A DNA stretch of 64,000 nucleotides, taken from contig NZ_JPRF03000030.1 of the NCBI RefSeq assembly GCF_001188955.3, positions 29,183 through 93,182 on the forward strand. The letters run 5' to 3'. Shown here piece after piece: positions 15,451 to 24,956 of the stretch (positions are counted from its first letter, which is position 1; every line of letters begins with the position of its first letter). This DNA is from Kitasatospora aureofaciens. Its GTDB lineage: Bacteria; Actinomycetota; Actinomycetes; Streptomycetales; Streptomycetaceae. Both the position numbers and the translations under genes were made by a program. The notes below the pieces were generated by a model. That model was not told where the DNA came from. It did no database searches and was given only the letters and a program-made list of their open reading frames with translations.

Positions 15451-15522
15451 ACGGTCACGCGCCGCTCTTGCGTGAGCAATTCCCGCTACCAGCTGCAAAC
15501 GCCTGAAAGCAGACGGTCACGC
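15451..15522. repeat. Duplicated 10-mer upstream of the DeoR regulator
   Basis: ACGGTCACGC occurs at 15451-15460 and 15513-15522, both within 90 bases upstream of the regulator start. The spacing of 62 bases is about six helical turns, so it could be an autoregulatory pair. No other evidence supports this. Confidence 0.4.
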
Positions 15523-15539
15523 AGGTTACCGTCGGTTCT

Positions 15540-16532
15540 GTGTTTGCAGCAGAACGTCGCCAATTGATCCTCGAAATGGTGCGCGCCAACGGAGCCGTCT
15601 CGCTCCGGGAGTTGGCCCGCGTCGTCCAGACCTCCGAAGTGACCGTGCGCCGCGACGTACGGGCGCTGGAGGCAGAAGGGCTCCTCGACCGCCGGCACGG
15701 CGGCGCGGTGCTCCCCGGCGGCTTCAGCCGCGAACCCGGCTACCCGCAGAAGACCCATCTGTCCGCGGCGGAGAAGAGTGCCATCGCGGACCTCGCCGCC
15801 GGACTGGTGGAGGAGGGCGACGCGGTGGTGGTAGGCGCCGGCACCACCACCCAGGAACTGGCCCGCCGGCTGGCCCGGGTGCCCGGGCTGACCGTGGTCA
15901 CCAACTCGCTGCTGGTCGCCCAGGCGCTGGCGCACGCCAACCGGGTCGAGGTGGTGATGACCGGCGGTACCCTGCGCGGCTCCAACTACGCCCTGGTGGG
16001 CAGCGGTGCCGAGCAGTCGCTGCAGGGGCTGCGGGTCACCAAGGCCTTCATCTCCGGCAGCGGGCTGACCGCCGAGCGCGGGCTGTCGACCGCGAACATG
16101 CTGTCCGCGAGCGTGGACCGGGCAATGGTGCTGGCGGCCGCCGAGGTCATCGTCCTCGCCGACCACACCAAGCTCGGCGCGGCCGGCATGTTCCAGACGG
16201 TCGCCACCGAGACCATCACCCGGCTGGTCACCGACGAGCAGGCCACCGCGGACGACGCCACCGCCCGCGAGCTGGACGCGCTCGCCGACTGCGGGGTGCA
16301 GATCGACCTCGCCCCGCTCGGCGTCGCCTCCGGCGGCGACGCCCCGGTGCACGGCACCGGCAGCGGCCCGGTGCACCAGACCCAGCCCGGTCCGGTGGGC
16401 CGTCGGCCCGTCCCGCCGCCCGGTGGTGCCCCGCTGCCCGGCCAGCGCCGTCCCGGTACCCACGGCGGGCCGGTGGGCCCGGGCGGGATGCCGGTCCGGC
16501 TGGCCGAGATGGGCCTGCCGCGCGGGCGTTGA
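15540..16532 (+). CDS. DeoR-family transcriptional regulator
   Basis: 330 residues from GTG. The N-terminus (FAAERRQLILEMVRANGAVSL then VQTSEVTVRRDVRALE) is the DeoR winged helix-turn-helix. Residues from about 75 to 235 form the DeoRC sugar-phosphate sensor with GAGTTTQELARRL and NSLLVAQALA. A Pro/Gly-rich tail of about 75 residues follows and is unlike the family core. There is no ribosome-binding site before the GTG, so the transcript may be leaderless. The gene is convergent with accA2. Its ligand is unknown; a sugar phosphate from the nucleoside pathway upstream is one possibility. Confidence 0.87.
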   Translation: MFAAERRQLILEMVRANGAVSLRELARVVQTSEVTVRRDVRALEAEGLLDRRHGGAVLPGGFSREPGYPQKTHLSAAEKSAIADLAAGLVEEGDAVVVGAGTTTQELARRLARVPGLTVVTNSLLVAQALAHANRVEVVMTGGTLRGSNYALVGSGAEQSLQGLRVTKAFISGSGLTAERGLSTANMLSASVDRAMVLAAAEVIVLADHTKLGAAGMFQTVATETITRLVTDEQATADDATARELDALADCGVQIDLAPLGVASGGDAPVHGTGSGPVHQTQPGPVGRRPVPPPGGAPLPGQRRPGTHGGPVGPGGMPVRLAEMGLPRGR

Positions 16533-16543
16533 GCCCGGAAACC

Positions 16544-16584
16544 CGAACGGTCCGTACTCCTTCGAAGGGAGTACGGACCGTTCG
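16544..16584. terminator. Strong bidirectional terminator between deoR-type gene and accA2
   Basis: A perfect 17-base-pair stem (16544-16560 with 16568-16584) with a seven-base loop is placed between two convergent genes. Confidence 0.85.
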
Positions 16585-16634
16585 AGAATTGACGGACGCG
16601 GTGTCAGGACCTGATCCGCGTCGGCCCGATCGGG

Positions 16635-18410
16635 TCAGTCCTTGATCTCGCAGAGCGCGGCGCCGCTGCTGACGCTCCCGCCCACCTCGGCCTTGAGGCC
16701 GACGACGGTGCCCGCCTTGTGGGCGTTCAGCGGCTGCTCCATCTTCATCGCCTCCAGGACCACGATCAGCTCGCCCTCGGCGACGACCTGGCCCTCCTCG
16801 ACGGCGACCTTGACGATGGTGCCCTGCATCGGCGAGGCCAGGGTGTCACCGCTGAGGGCCGAACCGGCCTTCTTGGCGCCCACCCGGCGCTTGGCCTTGG
16901 CCGCACCCGTCGCACCGGCCGCGGGGGCCGTGGAGACGCCCAGCGAGGACGGCAGCGAGACCTCGATCCGCTTGCCGCCGACCTCGACGACCACGGTCTC
17001 CCGGGTCTCGGCCTCCTCGGCCTCGCCGGCCCCGCCGACGAACGCCGGGATGGTGTTGTCGAACTCGGTCTCGATCCAGCGGGTGTAGATCTTGAACGGT
17101 CCGTCGCTGCCGTGCACCTCGGGCGCGAACGCCGGGTCGGTGACGACCGCCTGGTGGAACGGGATGGCGGTGGCCATGCCCTCGACCTTGAACTCGTTCA
17201 GCGCGCGCCTGGCCCGCTCCAGGGCCTGCTTGCGGTCGCGGCCGGAGACGATCAGCTTGGCCAGCAGCGAGTCCCAGGCCGGGCCGATGACCGAGCCGCT
17301 CTCCACGCCGGAGTCCAGGCGCACGCCCGGGCCGGACGGCGGGGCGAACAGCGTCACCGTGCCGGGGGCGGGCAGGAAGTTGCGGCCCGGGTCCTCGCCG
17401 TTGATGCGGAACTCGAAGGAGTGGCCGCGCACCTCGGGGTCGCCGTAGCCGAGCTCCTCGCCGTCGGCGATCCGGAACATCTCGCGGACCAGGTCGATCC
17501 CGGTGACCTCCTCGGTGACCGGGTGCTCCACCTGCAGGCGGGTGTTGACCTCCAGGAAGGAGATCGTGCCGTCCAGCGCGACCAGGAACTCGCAGGTCCC
17601 GGCGCCCTCGTAGCCGGCCTCCTTGAGGATGGCCTTGGAGGCGCGGTACAGCTCGGCGTTCTGCGCCTCGGTCAGGAACGGCGCGGGCGCCTCCTCGACC
17701 AGCTTCTGGTGGCGGCGCTGCAGCGAGCAGTCACGGGTGGAGACGACCACCACGTTGCCGTGCTTGTCCGCGAGGCACTGGGTCTCCACGTGCCGCGGGT
17801 TGTCCAGGTAGCGCTCGACGAAGCACTCGCCGCGGCCGAAGGCGGCGACCGCCTCGCGCACCGCGGAGTCGTACAGCTCCGGGATCTCCTCCAGGGTGCG
17901 GGCGACCTTGAGGCCGCGGCCGCCGCCGCCGAAGGCCGCCTTGATGGCGACCGGCAGGCCGTGCTCCCGGGCGAACGCGACGACCTCGTCGGCACCCGAG
18001 ACCGGGTCCGGGGTGCCGGCCACCAGCGGGGCGCCGGCGCGCTGGGCTACGTGACGGGCGGTGACCTTGTCGCCGAGGTCCCGGATGGCCTGCGGCGGCG
18101 GGCCGATCCAGGTCAGGCCCGCGTCGATGACGGCCTGGGCGAATTCGGCGTTCTCCGACAGGAACCCGTAGCCGGGGTGGACGGCGTCGGCGCCGGAGTC
18201 CTCGGCGGCCTTGAGGACCTTGGCGATGTCCAGGTAACTGGTGCCGGGGGTGTCACCGCCCAGCGCGTAAGCCTCGTCGGCCGCGCGGACGTGCAGCGCA
18301 TCCCGGTCCGGCTCGGCGTAGACGGCGACGCTGGTGATACCGGCGTCCGAGCAGGCCCGGGCGACGCGGACGGCGATTTCCCCGCGGTTGGCGATGAGCA
18401 CCTTGCGCAC
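16635..18410 (-). CDS. accA2: Acyl-CoA carboxylase alpha subunit (biotin carboxylase plus BCCP), AccA2-like
   Basis: 591 residues. The biotin carboxylase part (about 1-450) starts MRKVLIANRGEIAVRVAR and includes the ATP-grasp GGGGRG loop and the FLEVNTRLQVEHPVTE catalytic segment. An Ala/Lys-rich linker follows. The BCCP domain ends with EAMKMEQ, whose Lys (about 556) is biotinylated. It provides carboxybiotin to beta subunits such as PccB, forming malonyl- or methylmalonyl-CoA with the small epsilon subunit. pccB, pccE and the biotin ligase that would modify this protein are all within 6 kb. A Crp-like palindrome lies about 70 bases upstream of the start. Confidence 0.94.
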   Translation of the reverse strand: MRKVLIANRGEIAVRVARACSDAGITSVAVYAEPDRDALHVRAADEAYALGGDTPGTSYLDIAKVLKAAEDSGADAVHPGYGFLSENAEFAQAVIDAGLTWIGPPPQAIRDLGDKVTARHVAQRAGAPLVAGTPDPVSGADEVVAFAREHGLPVAIKAAFGGGGRGLKVARTLEEIPELYDSAVREAVAAFGRGECFVERYLDNPRHVETQCLADKHGNVVVVSTRDCSLQRRHQKLVEEAPAPFLTEAQNAELYRASKAILKEAGYEGAGTCEFLVALDGTISFLEVNTRLQVEHPVTEEVTGIDLVREMFRIADGEELGYGDPEVRGHSFEFRINGEDPGRNFLPAPGTVTLFAPPSGPGVRLDSGVESGSVIGPAWDSLLAKLIVSGRDRKQALERARRALNEFKVEGMATAIPFHQAVVTDPAFAPEVHGSDGPFKIYTRWIETEFDNTIPAFVGGAGEAEEAETRETVVVEVGGKRIEVSLPSSLGVSTAPAAGATGAAKAKRRVGAKKAGSALSGDTLASPMQGTIVKVAVEEGQVVAEGELIVVLEAMKMEQPLNAHKAGTVVGLKAEVGGSVSSGAALCEIKD

Positions 18411-18478
18411 TGTGGCTCCCTTCTTGAACCTCGTTGAGTTTATGGATTCCTGGGCAGTACCGGCGAGTAGCCCCAGGT

Positions 18479-18494
18479 TGTGAACTATCCCACA
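18479..18494. promoter_or_regulatory. Crp-like site upstream of accA2
   Basis: TGTGA-ACTATC-CCACA matches the classic Crp dyad TGTGA-N6-TCACA at nine of ten positions. It lies 68 bases upstream of the accA2 start and resembles the perfect site at 52735-52750 at 14 of 16 positions, including most of the spacer. Confidence 0.5.
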
Positions 18495-18645
18495 CGCTCG
18501 GTGATGAGAAATCGGGCCCCGATCACGGTCCGTCGACGACTGCGCAGGTCGCGGCCGGTGCGGTGCGGCCGAGGCGGTCGACGGTCGGTGACCGTCCGGC
18601 GGCGTGGCGGGACGGTGTCATGGAACACACCTTCCCGCAGCCCGC

Positions 18646-19398
18646 TTAAGCCGCGGTCGAGGCGGCCGCGGGGCGCCGCATCGCCTCGGCGGTCACGTCG
18701 GCGGCGAGCTCCACCACGTCCGGCCCGTACGCTTTCGGGTTGACGATCCGCAGGACGAGGGCGAAGGTGCCGGTCCCGCCGTACTGCCGGGCGAGTCGAC
18801 GGTGGTTGGCGACCAGGAAGCGCACGGCGGCGTGATTGGAGACCGCGGTCTGCCCGGACACCAGGAAGGCGGGCCGGCCGTCGGGCGACGGGTGCAGCCG
18901 GGCGAGCAGGGCGAAGGCCTGGCCGCCGGAGGGCGCGGACCCGGGCTCGTACCGGTACTCCTCGCCGCCCACCGCGAGCGACAGCTCCGGGGCGCTACCG
19001 CCCACATCCGTGAAGGTCACCCCGGGCAGCCAGGAGGCCAGGTGCGCCGCCGTCCGGTCGTTGCTGGACGGGCCGCCGAGGCAGAACTCGGCCCTGTGGC
19101 CCAGGCCCTGGCGGACGTCCTCGTGGCCGACCAGGTCGGCCTGGGCCCCGCACTCCTTGATCAGCGCGGCCAGCTCCATGAGGGCGAACACATCGTTGCG
19201 CGAGACGCTCTTGCCACTGGTCGAGGCGGTGTGCCGGTTCACCACCAGCAGGCACTCGCCCCCGGGCGGCATGCCGAAGAACGCTCGGACCCGCTCCAGC
19301 CGCCGTCTCCGCCGCAGGGCCTGCGCGAGCCAGCCGAGGCCGGCGCTGATGGCGCTGGCCACCAGGCCCAGCACCACGTTGAGCACGCTGTCGGTCAT
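18646..19398 (-). CDS. Conserved membrane-anchored protein of unknown function
   Basis: 250 residues. An N-terminal membrane helix (SVLNVVLGLVASAISAGLGWLAQAL) is followed by an RRRRR stop-transfer stretch, placing the rest in the cytoplasm. The soluble part contains ECLLVVNRHTASTSGKSVSRND, then alternating alpha/beta segments with SGQTAVSNHAAVRFLV and ends with an Ala-rich tail. The layout resembles a Rossmann-like fold, but I recognise no catalytic motif. It lies between accA2 and maf on the same strand; similar proteins occur in other streptomycetes at this place as far as I recall. Confidence 0.7.
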   Translation of the reverse strand: MTDSVLNVVLGLVASAISAGLGWLAQALRRRRRLERVRAFFGMPPGGECLLVVNRHTASTSGKSVSRNDVFALMELAALIKECGAQADLVGHEDVRQGLGHRAEFCLGGPSSNDRTAAHLASWLPGVTFTDVGGSAPELSLAVGGEEYRYEPGSAPSGGQAFALLARLHPSPDGRPAFLVSGQTAVSNHAAVRFLVANHRRLARQYGGTGTFALVLRIVNPKAYGPDVVELAADVTAEAMRRPAAASTAA

Positions 19399-19519
19399 CG
19401 CCGCGTTCCCTCCCCGCTCGAAACGCTCGTCAGCTTAGAGGGCCAACGGGCGGGTGCGGCAGGTTGATTGGTCCACGGATCGGGCCGGGAGCGGGTCGTG
19501 CGGTCCCGGGGAACGCGCC

Positions 19520-20125
19520 TCAGGTCCACAGATCGGTGATGCGCAGGTCCAGCTCGGCGAGCAGGCGGCGCAGCAGCGGCAGGGACAGGCCGATGACGTT
19601 GCCCGGGTCGCCGTCGATGCCGTCGACGAAGGGCGCCGAGCGGCCGTCCAGGGTGAACGCCCCGGCCACGTGCAGCGGCTCACCGGAGACGACGTAGGCG
19701 GCCACCTCCTCGTCGTCGGGGGTGCCGAAGCGGACGGTGGTGGAGGCGGTCGCCGAGGCCTGCTTCCCGGTCGCGGTGTCGATTACGCAGTGGCCGGTGC
19801 GCAGCACCCCGTCGCGGCCGCGCATGGACTGCCAGCGGGCCAGCGCCTCGGCGGCGTCGGCGGGCTTGCCGAGGGCCCGGCCGTCCAGCTCCAGGACGGA
19901 GTCGCAGCCGATCACCAGCTCGCCGTCGGTCAGCCCGGCGGCGACGGCCTTCGCCTTGGCCTCGGCCAGGACGAGGGCGAGCTCTCCGGGGGTGGCGGCA
20001 CTGATCGCGTCCTCGTCGACGCCGCTGACCACCACGCGGGGGTCGAGCCCCGCCTGGCGCAGCAGCCCGAGGCGGGCGGGGGAGGCGGAGGCGAGGACGA
20101 GGGCGCGCTGGTCGGTCATGCCCAC
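19520..20125 (-). CDS. maf: Maf-family nucleotide pyrophosphatase
   Basis: 201 residues. The N-terminal LVLASASPARLGLLRQAG is the Maf signature, followed by VIGCDSVLELDG with the catalytic Asp and the GDPGNVIGLSLPLLRRLL C-terminal region. Maf proteins hydrolyse non-canonical or certain canonical nucleoside triphosphates to the monophosphate and are linked to septum formation in some bacteria. It is transcribed after the small membrane protein gene. The start at 20125 gives the expected N-terminus. Confidence 0.92.
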   Translation of the reverse strand: MGMTDQRALVLASASPARLGLLRQAGLDPRVVVSGVDEDAISAATPGELALVLAEAKAKAVAAGLTDGELVIGCDSVLELDGRALGKPADAAEALARWQSMRGRDGVLRTGHCVIDTATGKQASATASTTVRFGTPDDEEVAAYVVSGEPLHVAGAFTLDGRSAPFVDGIDGDPGNVIGLSLPLLRRLLAELDLRITDLWT

Positions 20126-20166
20126 CAGGGTAGGGGGTGCCCCATCCGCCGTTCGGGTGAAACGGC

Positions 20167-20307
20167 TCAGATGAAGAACCGGGAGATCATGATCAGCACG
20201 GAGCCCACCAGCACGATGGCGGCGAGCACCTTGCCGGCCCGCTGCATCCGCTGCTGCATGCGACGGGCCTCGGGCGAGGGCCCGTCCTCGGGGTCTGACC
20301 AGAGCAC
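20167..20307 (-). CDS. 46-residue single-pass membrane protein, MmpB-like
   Basis: A short gene starting at GTG (VLWSDPEDGPSPEARRMQQR) with a C-terminal membrane helix AAIVLVGSVLIMISRFFI. The size, acidic N-terminus and helix resemble a small conserved streptomycete protein that databases name morphogenic membrane protein MmpB; I offer this name with caution. It lies between maf and pccE on the same strand, after a strong terminator, and has its own promoter region with an 8-base-pair palindrome. Codon usage is typical of a real gene (GC-rich third positions outside the helix). Confidence 0.7.
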   Translation of the reverse strand: MLWSDPEDGPSPEARRMQQRMQRAGKVLAAIVLVGSVLIMISRFFI

Positions 20308-20340
20308 CCGTCCAGAGTGCGGTGCGGGCGGGCCCGGACG

Positions 20341-20360
20341 CCTGAGTATCCGTACTCAGG
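20341..20360. promoter_or_regulatory. Palindrome in the promoter region of the small membrane protein gene
   Basis: CCTGAGTA and TACTCAGG, separated by TCCG, form a perfect inverted repeat centred 43 bases upstream of the GTG start. It is A/T-richer than its surroundings, as expected of an operator or a core promoter. Confidence 0.5.
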
Positions 20361-20398
20361 TTTCGGGCAGAACAGGCGGCGGGACGGGGGCGTGGAGC

Positions 20399-20443
20399 GG
20401 CCCGGAGTGGGAAGCCGGACGGGCCGGCTTCCCACTCCGGGCC
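20399..20443. terminator. Terminator downstream of pccE
   Basis: A perfect 20-base-pair stem (20399-20418 with 20424-20443) with a five-base loop begins 19 bases after the pccE stop. It isolates the pccB-pccE unit from the downstream small membrane protein gene. Confidence 0.85.
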
Positions 20444-20461
20444 GGAGCGGCTCCTGGCCGG

Positions 20462-20683
20462 CTAGTGCGCCCAGCCGGACGTCCGCCAGGCGTTGACGCC
20501 CGGGCGGACGGCGGGGCGGAGCAGGCGGGAGCGGTCGTTCCAGGGGGAGGCCGGGCCGGCGCCGGCCCGGCGCGCCGCCTCGGCGGCGGCCTGCGCGGCG
20601 GCGGCCCGGGCCTGGACCACCGCCAGGACGGTGGCGAGCTCCTCGGGGGTCGGCTGCCCGTGCAGCACGTGGATCGGGGACAT
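20462..20683 (-). CDS. pccE: Acyl-CoA carboxylase epsilon subunit PccE-like
   Basis: 73 residues. The pattern is typical of actinobacterial epsilon subunits: a short start (MSPIHVLHGQPTPEELATVLAVV), an Ala-rich helix of about 20 residues, then the conserved WNDRSRLLRP and WRTSGWAH tail. The subunit binds the alpha/beta carboxylase complex and raises its activity. It starts 29 bases after the pccB stop and ends just before a strong terminator, so pccB and pccE form one operon. Confidence 0.9.
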   Translation of the reverse strand: MSPIHVLHGQPTPEELATVLAVVQARAAAAQAAAEAARRAGAGPASPWNDRSRLLRPAVRPGVNAWRTSGWAH

Positions 20684-20712
20684 GGCTGGTTCTCTCCCGA
20701 GAGGGATGGTGC

Positions 20713-22302
<1,590 letters not shown>

Positions 22303-22439
22303 CCGGTGGCTCTCCCTGATCATCGGCCGCGACCTGTTCGAGTGCGCGCGGGCCGGAGACGGGGCCCGCGCAGGAGGGCAGGGCGGCGCTGCGAACTACC
22401 GCTGCGTAGCGTAGCCAGCGCGCCGGGCGATCCGTCATG

Positions 22440-22475
22440 TCCTGGCGTTATGGTCATCGACACAGTGTGTCAACG
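22440..22475 (-). promoter_or_regulatory. Candidate pccB promoter with overlapping palindrome
   Basis: On the minus strand a TTGACA hexamer is followed after 17 bases by TAACGC, a plausible -35/-10 pair for pccBE. The perfect odd palindrome GACACAGTGTGTC (22459-22471) overlaps the -35 side, as an operator would. The promoter would be about 140 bases upstream of the pccB start. Confidence 0.45.
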
Positions 22476-22558
22476 AGCGTTCTGCGGGACGATGGTGCGG
22501 ACTGCGCCTCTGCGGGTCCGTCCTGCCCGTGGCCCGGGCTGGTCCTAGGGTTGCCACC

Positions 22559-23449
22559 ATGACACCCGAGACCCCCCGCCGCAGTGGACTGCGCGGCTTC
22601 GGCCGTACCGGACCGTCCCCCTGGACCGACCTGGACCGGCCGCCGCTGGACCAGGAGGTGCTGCGCCGCGACCTGGTCGTGCCGGGCGGGCTCTGGACCT
22701 CGCTGGACGTCGTCGCCGAGACCGGCTCGACCAACAGCGACCTCGCCGAGCGGGCCCGGGCCGGCGCGCCGCAGGGCGCGGTGCTGGTCGCCGAGGCGCA
22801 GAGCGCCGCGCGCGGCCGGCTGGACCGGCAGTGGACCGCCCCGGCCCGTTCCGGGCTGTTCCTGTCCTTCCTGCTGCGCCCCGAGGAGGTGCCGGTCGAG
22901 CGGTACGGCTGGCTGCCGATCCTGGTCGGGGTGGCCGCCGCCAGCACCCTGGACCGGGTGGCGGGGGTCGAGGTCGGGCTGAAGTGGCCCAACGACCTCC
23001 AGGCGGTGATCGACGGCACGGAGCGCAAGCTCGGCGGCATCCTCACCGAGCTCAGCGGCGGTGCGGTGGTGGTCGGGATGGGCCTGAACGTCTCGCTGCG
23101 CGCCGCCGAGCTGCCCGTCCCCACCGCCGGCTCGCTCGCTCTGGCCGGCGCCTCGACCACCGACCGGTCCGTCCTGCTGCGCGCCCTGCTGCGCGAGTTC
23201 GCCGGGCTGTACGGCGAGTGGACGGCGGCGGCCGGGGACCCGCACGCCAGCGACCTGCTGCGCGCGTACGTGGACCGCTGCAGCACGCTCGGCCGCCAGG
23301 TGAGGGTGCACCTGCCCGGCGACCACGAGCTGGCCGGCGAGGCGGTGGCGATCGACGGGGACGGCCGGCTGGTGGTCCGTACGGCCGACGGCGCACGCCG
23401 GGCGGTCGGGGCGGGGGACGTGGTGCACGTCCGCCCCGAGCCGCGCTGA
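22559..23449 (+). CDS. birA: Biotin-[acetyl-CoA-carboxylase] ligase
   Basis: 296 residues. Biotin protein ligase motifs are GSTNSDL, GRLDRQWTAP (biotinyl-AMP loop, GRGRxxR-like), LKWPNDL and KLGGILTE. A C-terminal SH3-like domain ends the protein. It activates biotin with ATP and attaches it to the BCCP Lys of AccA2. There is no N-terminal DNA-binding domain, so this is a class I ligase and not the BirA repressor type. The ATG at 22559 was preferred over an upstream ATG. It is divergent from pccB. Confidence 0.92.
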   Translation: MTPETPRRSGLRGFGRTGPSPWTDLDRPPLDQEVLRRDLVVPGGLWTSLDVVAETGSTNSDLAERARAGAPQGAVLVAEAQSAARGRLDRQWTAPARSGLFLSFLLRPEEVPVERYGWLPILVGVAAASTLDRVAGVEVGLKWPNDLQAVIDGTERKLGGILTELSGGAVVVGMGLNVSLRAAELPVPTAGSLALAGASTTDRSVLLRALLREFAGLYGEWTAAAGDPHASDLLRAYVDRCSTLGRQVRVHLPGDHELAGEAVAIDGDGRLVVRTADGARRAVGAGDVVHVRPEPR

Positions 23450-23530
23450 ACGGCAGTCTTCACCTCTCCTTGACTCGGGCGGATGCTCCGGATCACGCGA
23501 TTCCGTGCGAACATTCCACCTGGCAGCGGT

Positions 23531-23544
23531 GTGAGGCGCGCCAC
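23531..23544. promoter_or_regulatory. Crp-type site upstream of the adenylate cyclase gene
   Basis: GTG-AGGCGC-GCCAC matches the GTG-N6-GNCAC motif reported for Streptomyces Crp. It lies 52 bases upstream of the adenylate cyclase start. With seven fixed positions a chance match in GC-rich sequence is quite possible. Confidence 0.4.
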
Positions 23545-23595
23545 TGTCCGCCCGGGTGGCGGACGGTGCGCCCGGACAGGTAGGACACGAGGCAA

Positions 23596-24744
23596 GTGCG
23601 GCAACCGCACGGGGACGGACCGGTGGCAGAGGACGGCAGCAGCGGGACGGCGGGCAACCACGACCCCACGGTCGCGCTCGAACTGGAACGCCTGATCCTG
23701 GACGCGCCACGCCGTTACACCCCGTACCAGGCCGCGCGCGCCGCCGACGTCCCGATGGAGCTGGCCACCCGGTTCTGGCGCGCCATGGGCTTCCCCGACA
23801 TCGGCCAGTCCCGGGCGCTCACCGACGGCGACGTGATCGCGCTGCGGCGCCTGGCCGGCCTGGTCGAGTCCGGGCTGCTCAGCGAGTCGATGGCGATCCA
23901 GGTGGCCCGCTCCACCGGCCAGACCACGGCCCGGCTGGCCGGCTGGCAGATGGACACCTTCCTGGAGAACCTCACCCAGTCCGCCGAACCCGGGCTGACC
24001 CGCGCCGACGTCGCGTACCCGCTGGTCGAGCTGCTGCTGCCGGAGCTGGAGCAGTTCCTGGTGTACGTCTGGCGGCGCCAGCTGGCCGCCGTCACCGGCC
24101 GGGTGGTGCAGGCCGCCGAGGACAACGAGATCACCAGCGGCCGGCTCGCCGTCGGCTTCGCGGACCTGGTCGGCTTCACCCGGCTGTCGCGGCGGCTGGA
24201 GGAGGAGGAGCTCGGCGAGCTGGTCGAGACCTTCGAGAACACCTGCTCGGACCTGATCGCCGGACAGGGCGGCCGGGTCATCAAGACCCTCGGCGACGAG
24301 ATCCTCTACGTCACCGAGGACCCGTCCACCGCCGCCGAGATCGCGCTCAGCCTGATCGAGGCGCTGGCCGAGGACGACACCATCCCCGCACTGCGGGTCG
24401 GCATGGCCTTCGGGACGGTGACCCAGCGGATGGGCGACGTCTTCGGCACCACGGTCAACCTGGCCAGCCGGCTCACCTCGATCGCGCCCAAGGACGCGGT
24501 GCTGATCGACGGGGAGTTCGCCGCGGCGCTGGAGCAGCACGGCAGCGTCGGTCCGGCCGAGTCGGAGGGGCCCGGCCTGGCGGAGGCGCTGTCGGTGGCG
24601 GCCGGGATGCCCGCCTCCGGGCTGCCGGTGCCCGCGCCGGACACGGGGGCGCGGTTCCACCTGCAGCCGATGTGGCGGCGGCCGGTGCGGGGGCTGGGGC
24701 TGGTGGAGCCGTGGCTGCTGTCGCGGCGGACGAAGGCCGAGTAG
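23596..24744 (+). CDS. cya: Class III adenylate cyclase
   Basis: 382 residues from GTG (or GTG at 23623). The N-terminal ~170 residues form an alpha-helical regulatory region (YTPYQAARAADVP, LTDGDVIALRRLAGLVESGLL). The class III cyclase homology domain spans about 190-320, with VGFADLVGFTRLSRR carrying the first metal Asp, GGRVIKTLGDEILYV with the second, and GDVFGTTVNLASRL with the transition-state Asn/Arg. It makes cAMP, used by Crp in germination and antibiotic control. Its place between birA and a GGDEF gene matches the S. coelicolor cya locus (SCO4928) as I recall. Confidence 0.93.
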   Translation: MRQPHGDGPVAEDGSSGTAGNHDPTVALELERLILDAPRRYTPYQAARAADVPMELATRFWRAMGFPDIGQSRALTDGDVIALRRLAGLVESGLLSESMAIQVARSTGQTTARLAGWQMDTFLENLTQSAEPGLTRADVAYPLVELLLPELEQFLVYVWRRQLAAVTGRVVQAAEDNEITSGRLAVGFADLVGFTRLSRRLEEEELGELVETFENTCSDLIAGQGGRVIKTLGDEILYVTEDPSTAAEIALSLIEALAEDDTIPALRVGMAFGTVTQRMGDVFGTTVNLASRLTSIAPKDAVLIDGEFAAALEQHGSVGPAESEGPGLAEALSVAAGMPASGLPVPAPDTGARFHLQPMWRRPVRGLGLVEPWLLSRRTKAE

Positions 24745-24956
24745 CGGGTGGCGCGCACAGGGCTCTTCGTCGGCCGGGTTCCCGGGCCCTCGGACGGGTG
24801 CCGAACGGTTGAAAGCCGTACCGTCGGGTGCGGGTCCATCCGGGCAAACGGGGCATAACCGAACGAAATCGCCATAGTCTTGGGGCAAGCGGCCGGACGG
24901 GTGCGGCCGACCGGTGGGGGTCCGGCAGGACCGAGCACAGGGAGCGAGGCGAGCCG

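Noticed and set aside
22559..23449. Biotin ligase as transcriptional repressor of the pcc genes
   Set aside because: There is no N-terminal helix-turn-helix, so it is a ligase only.
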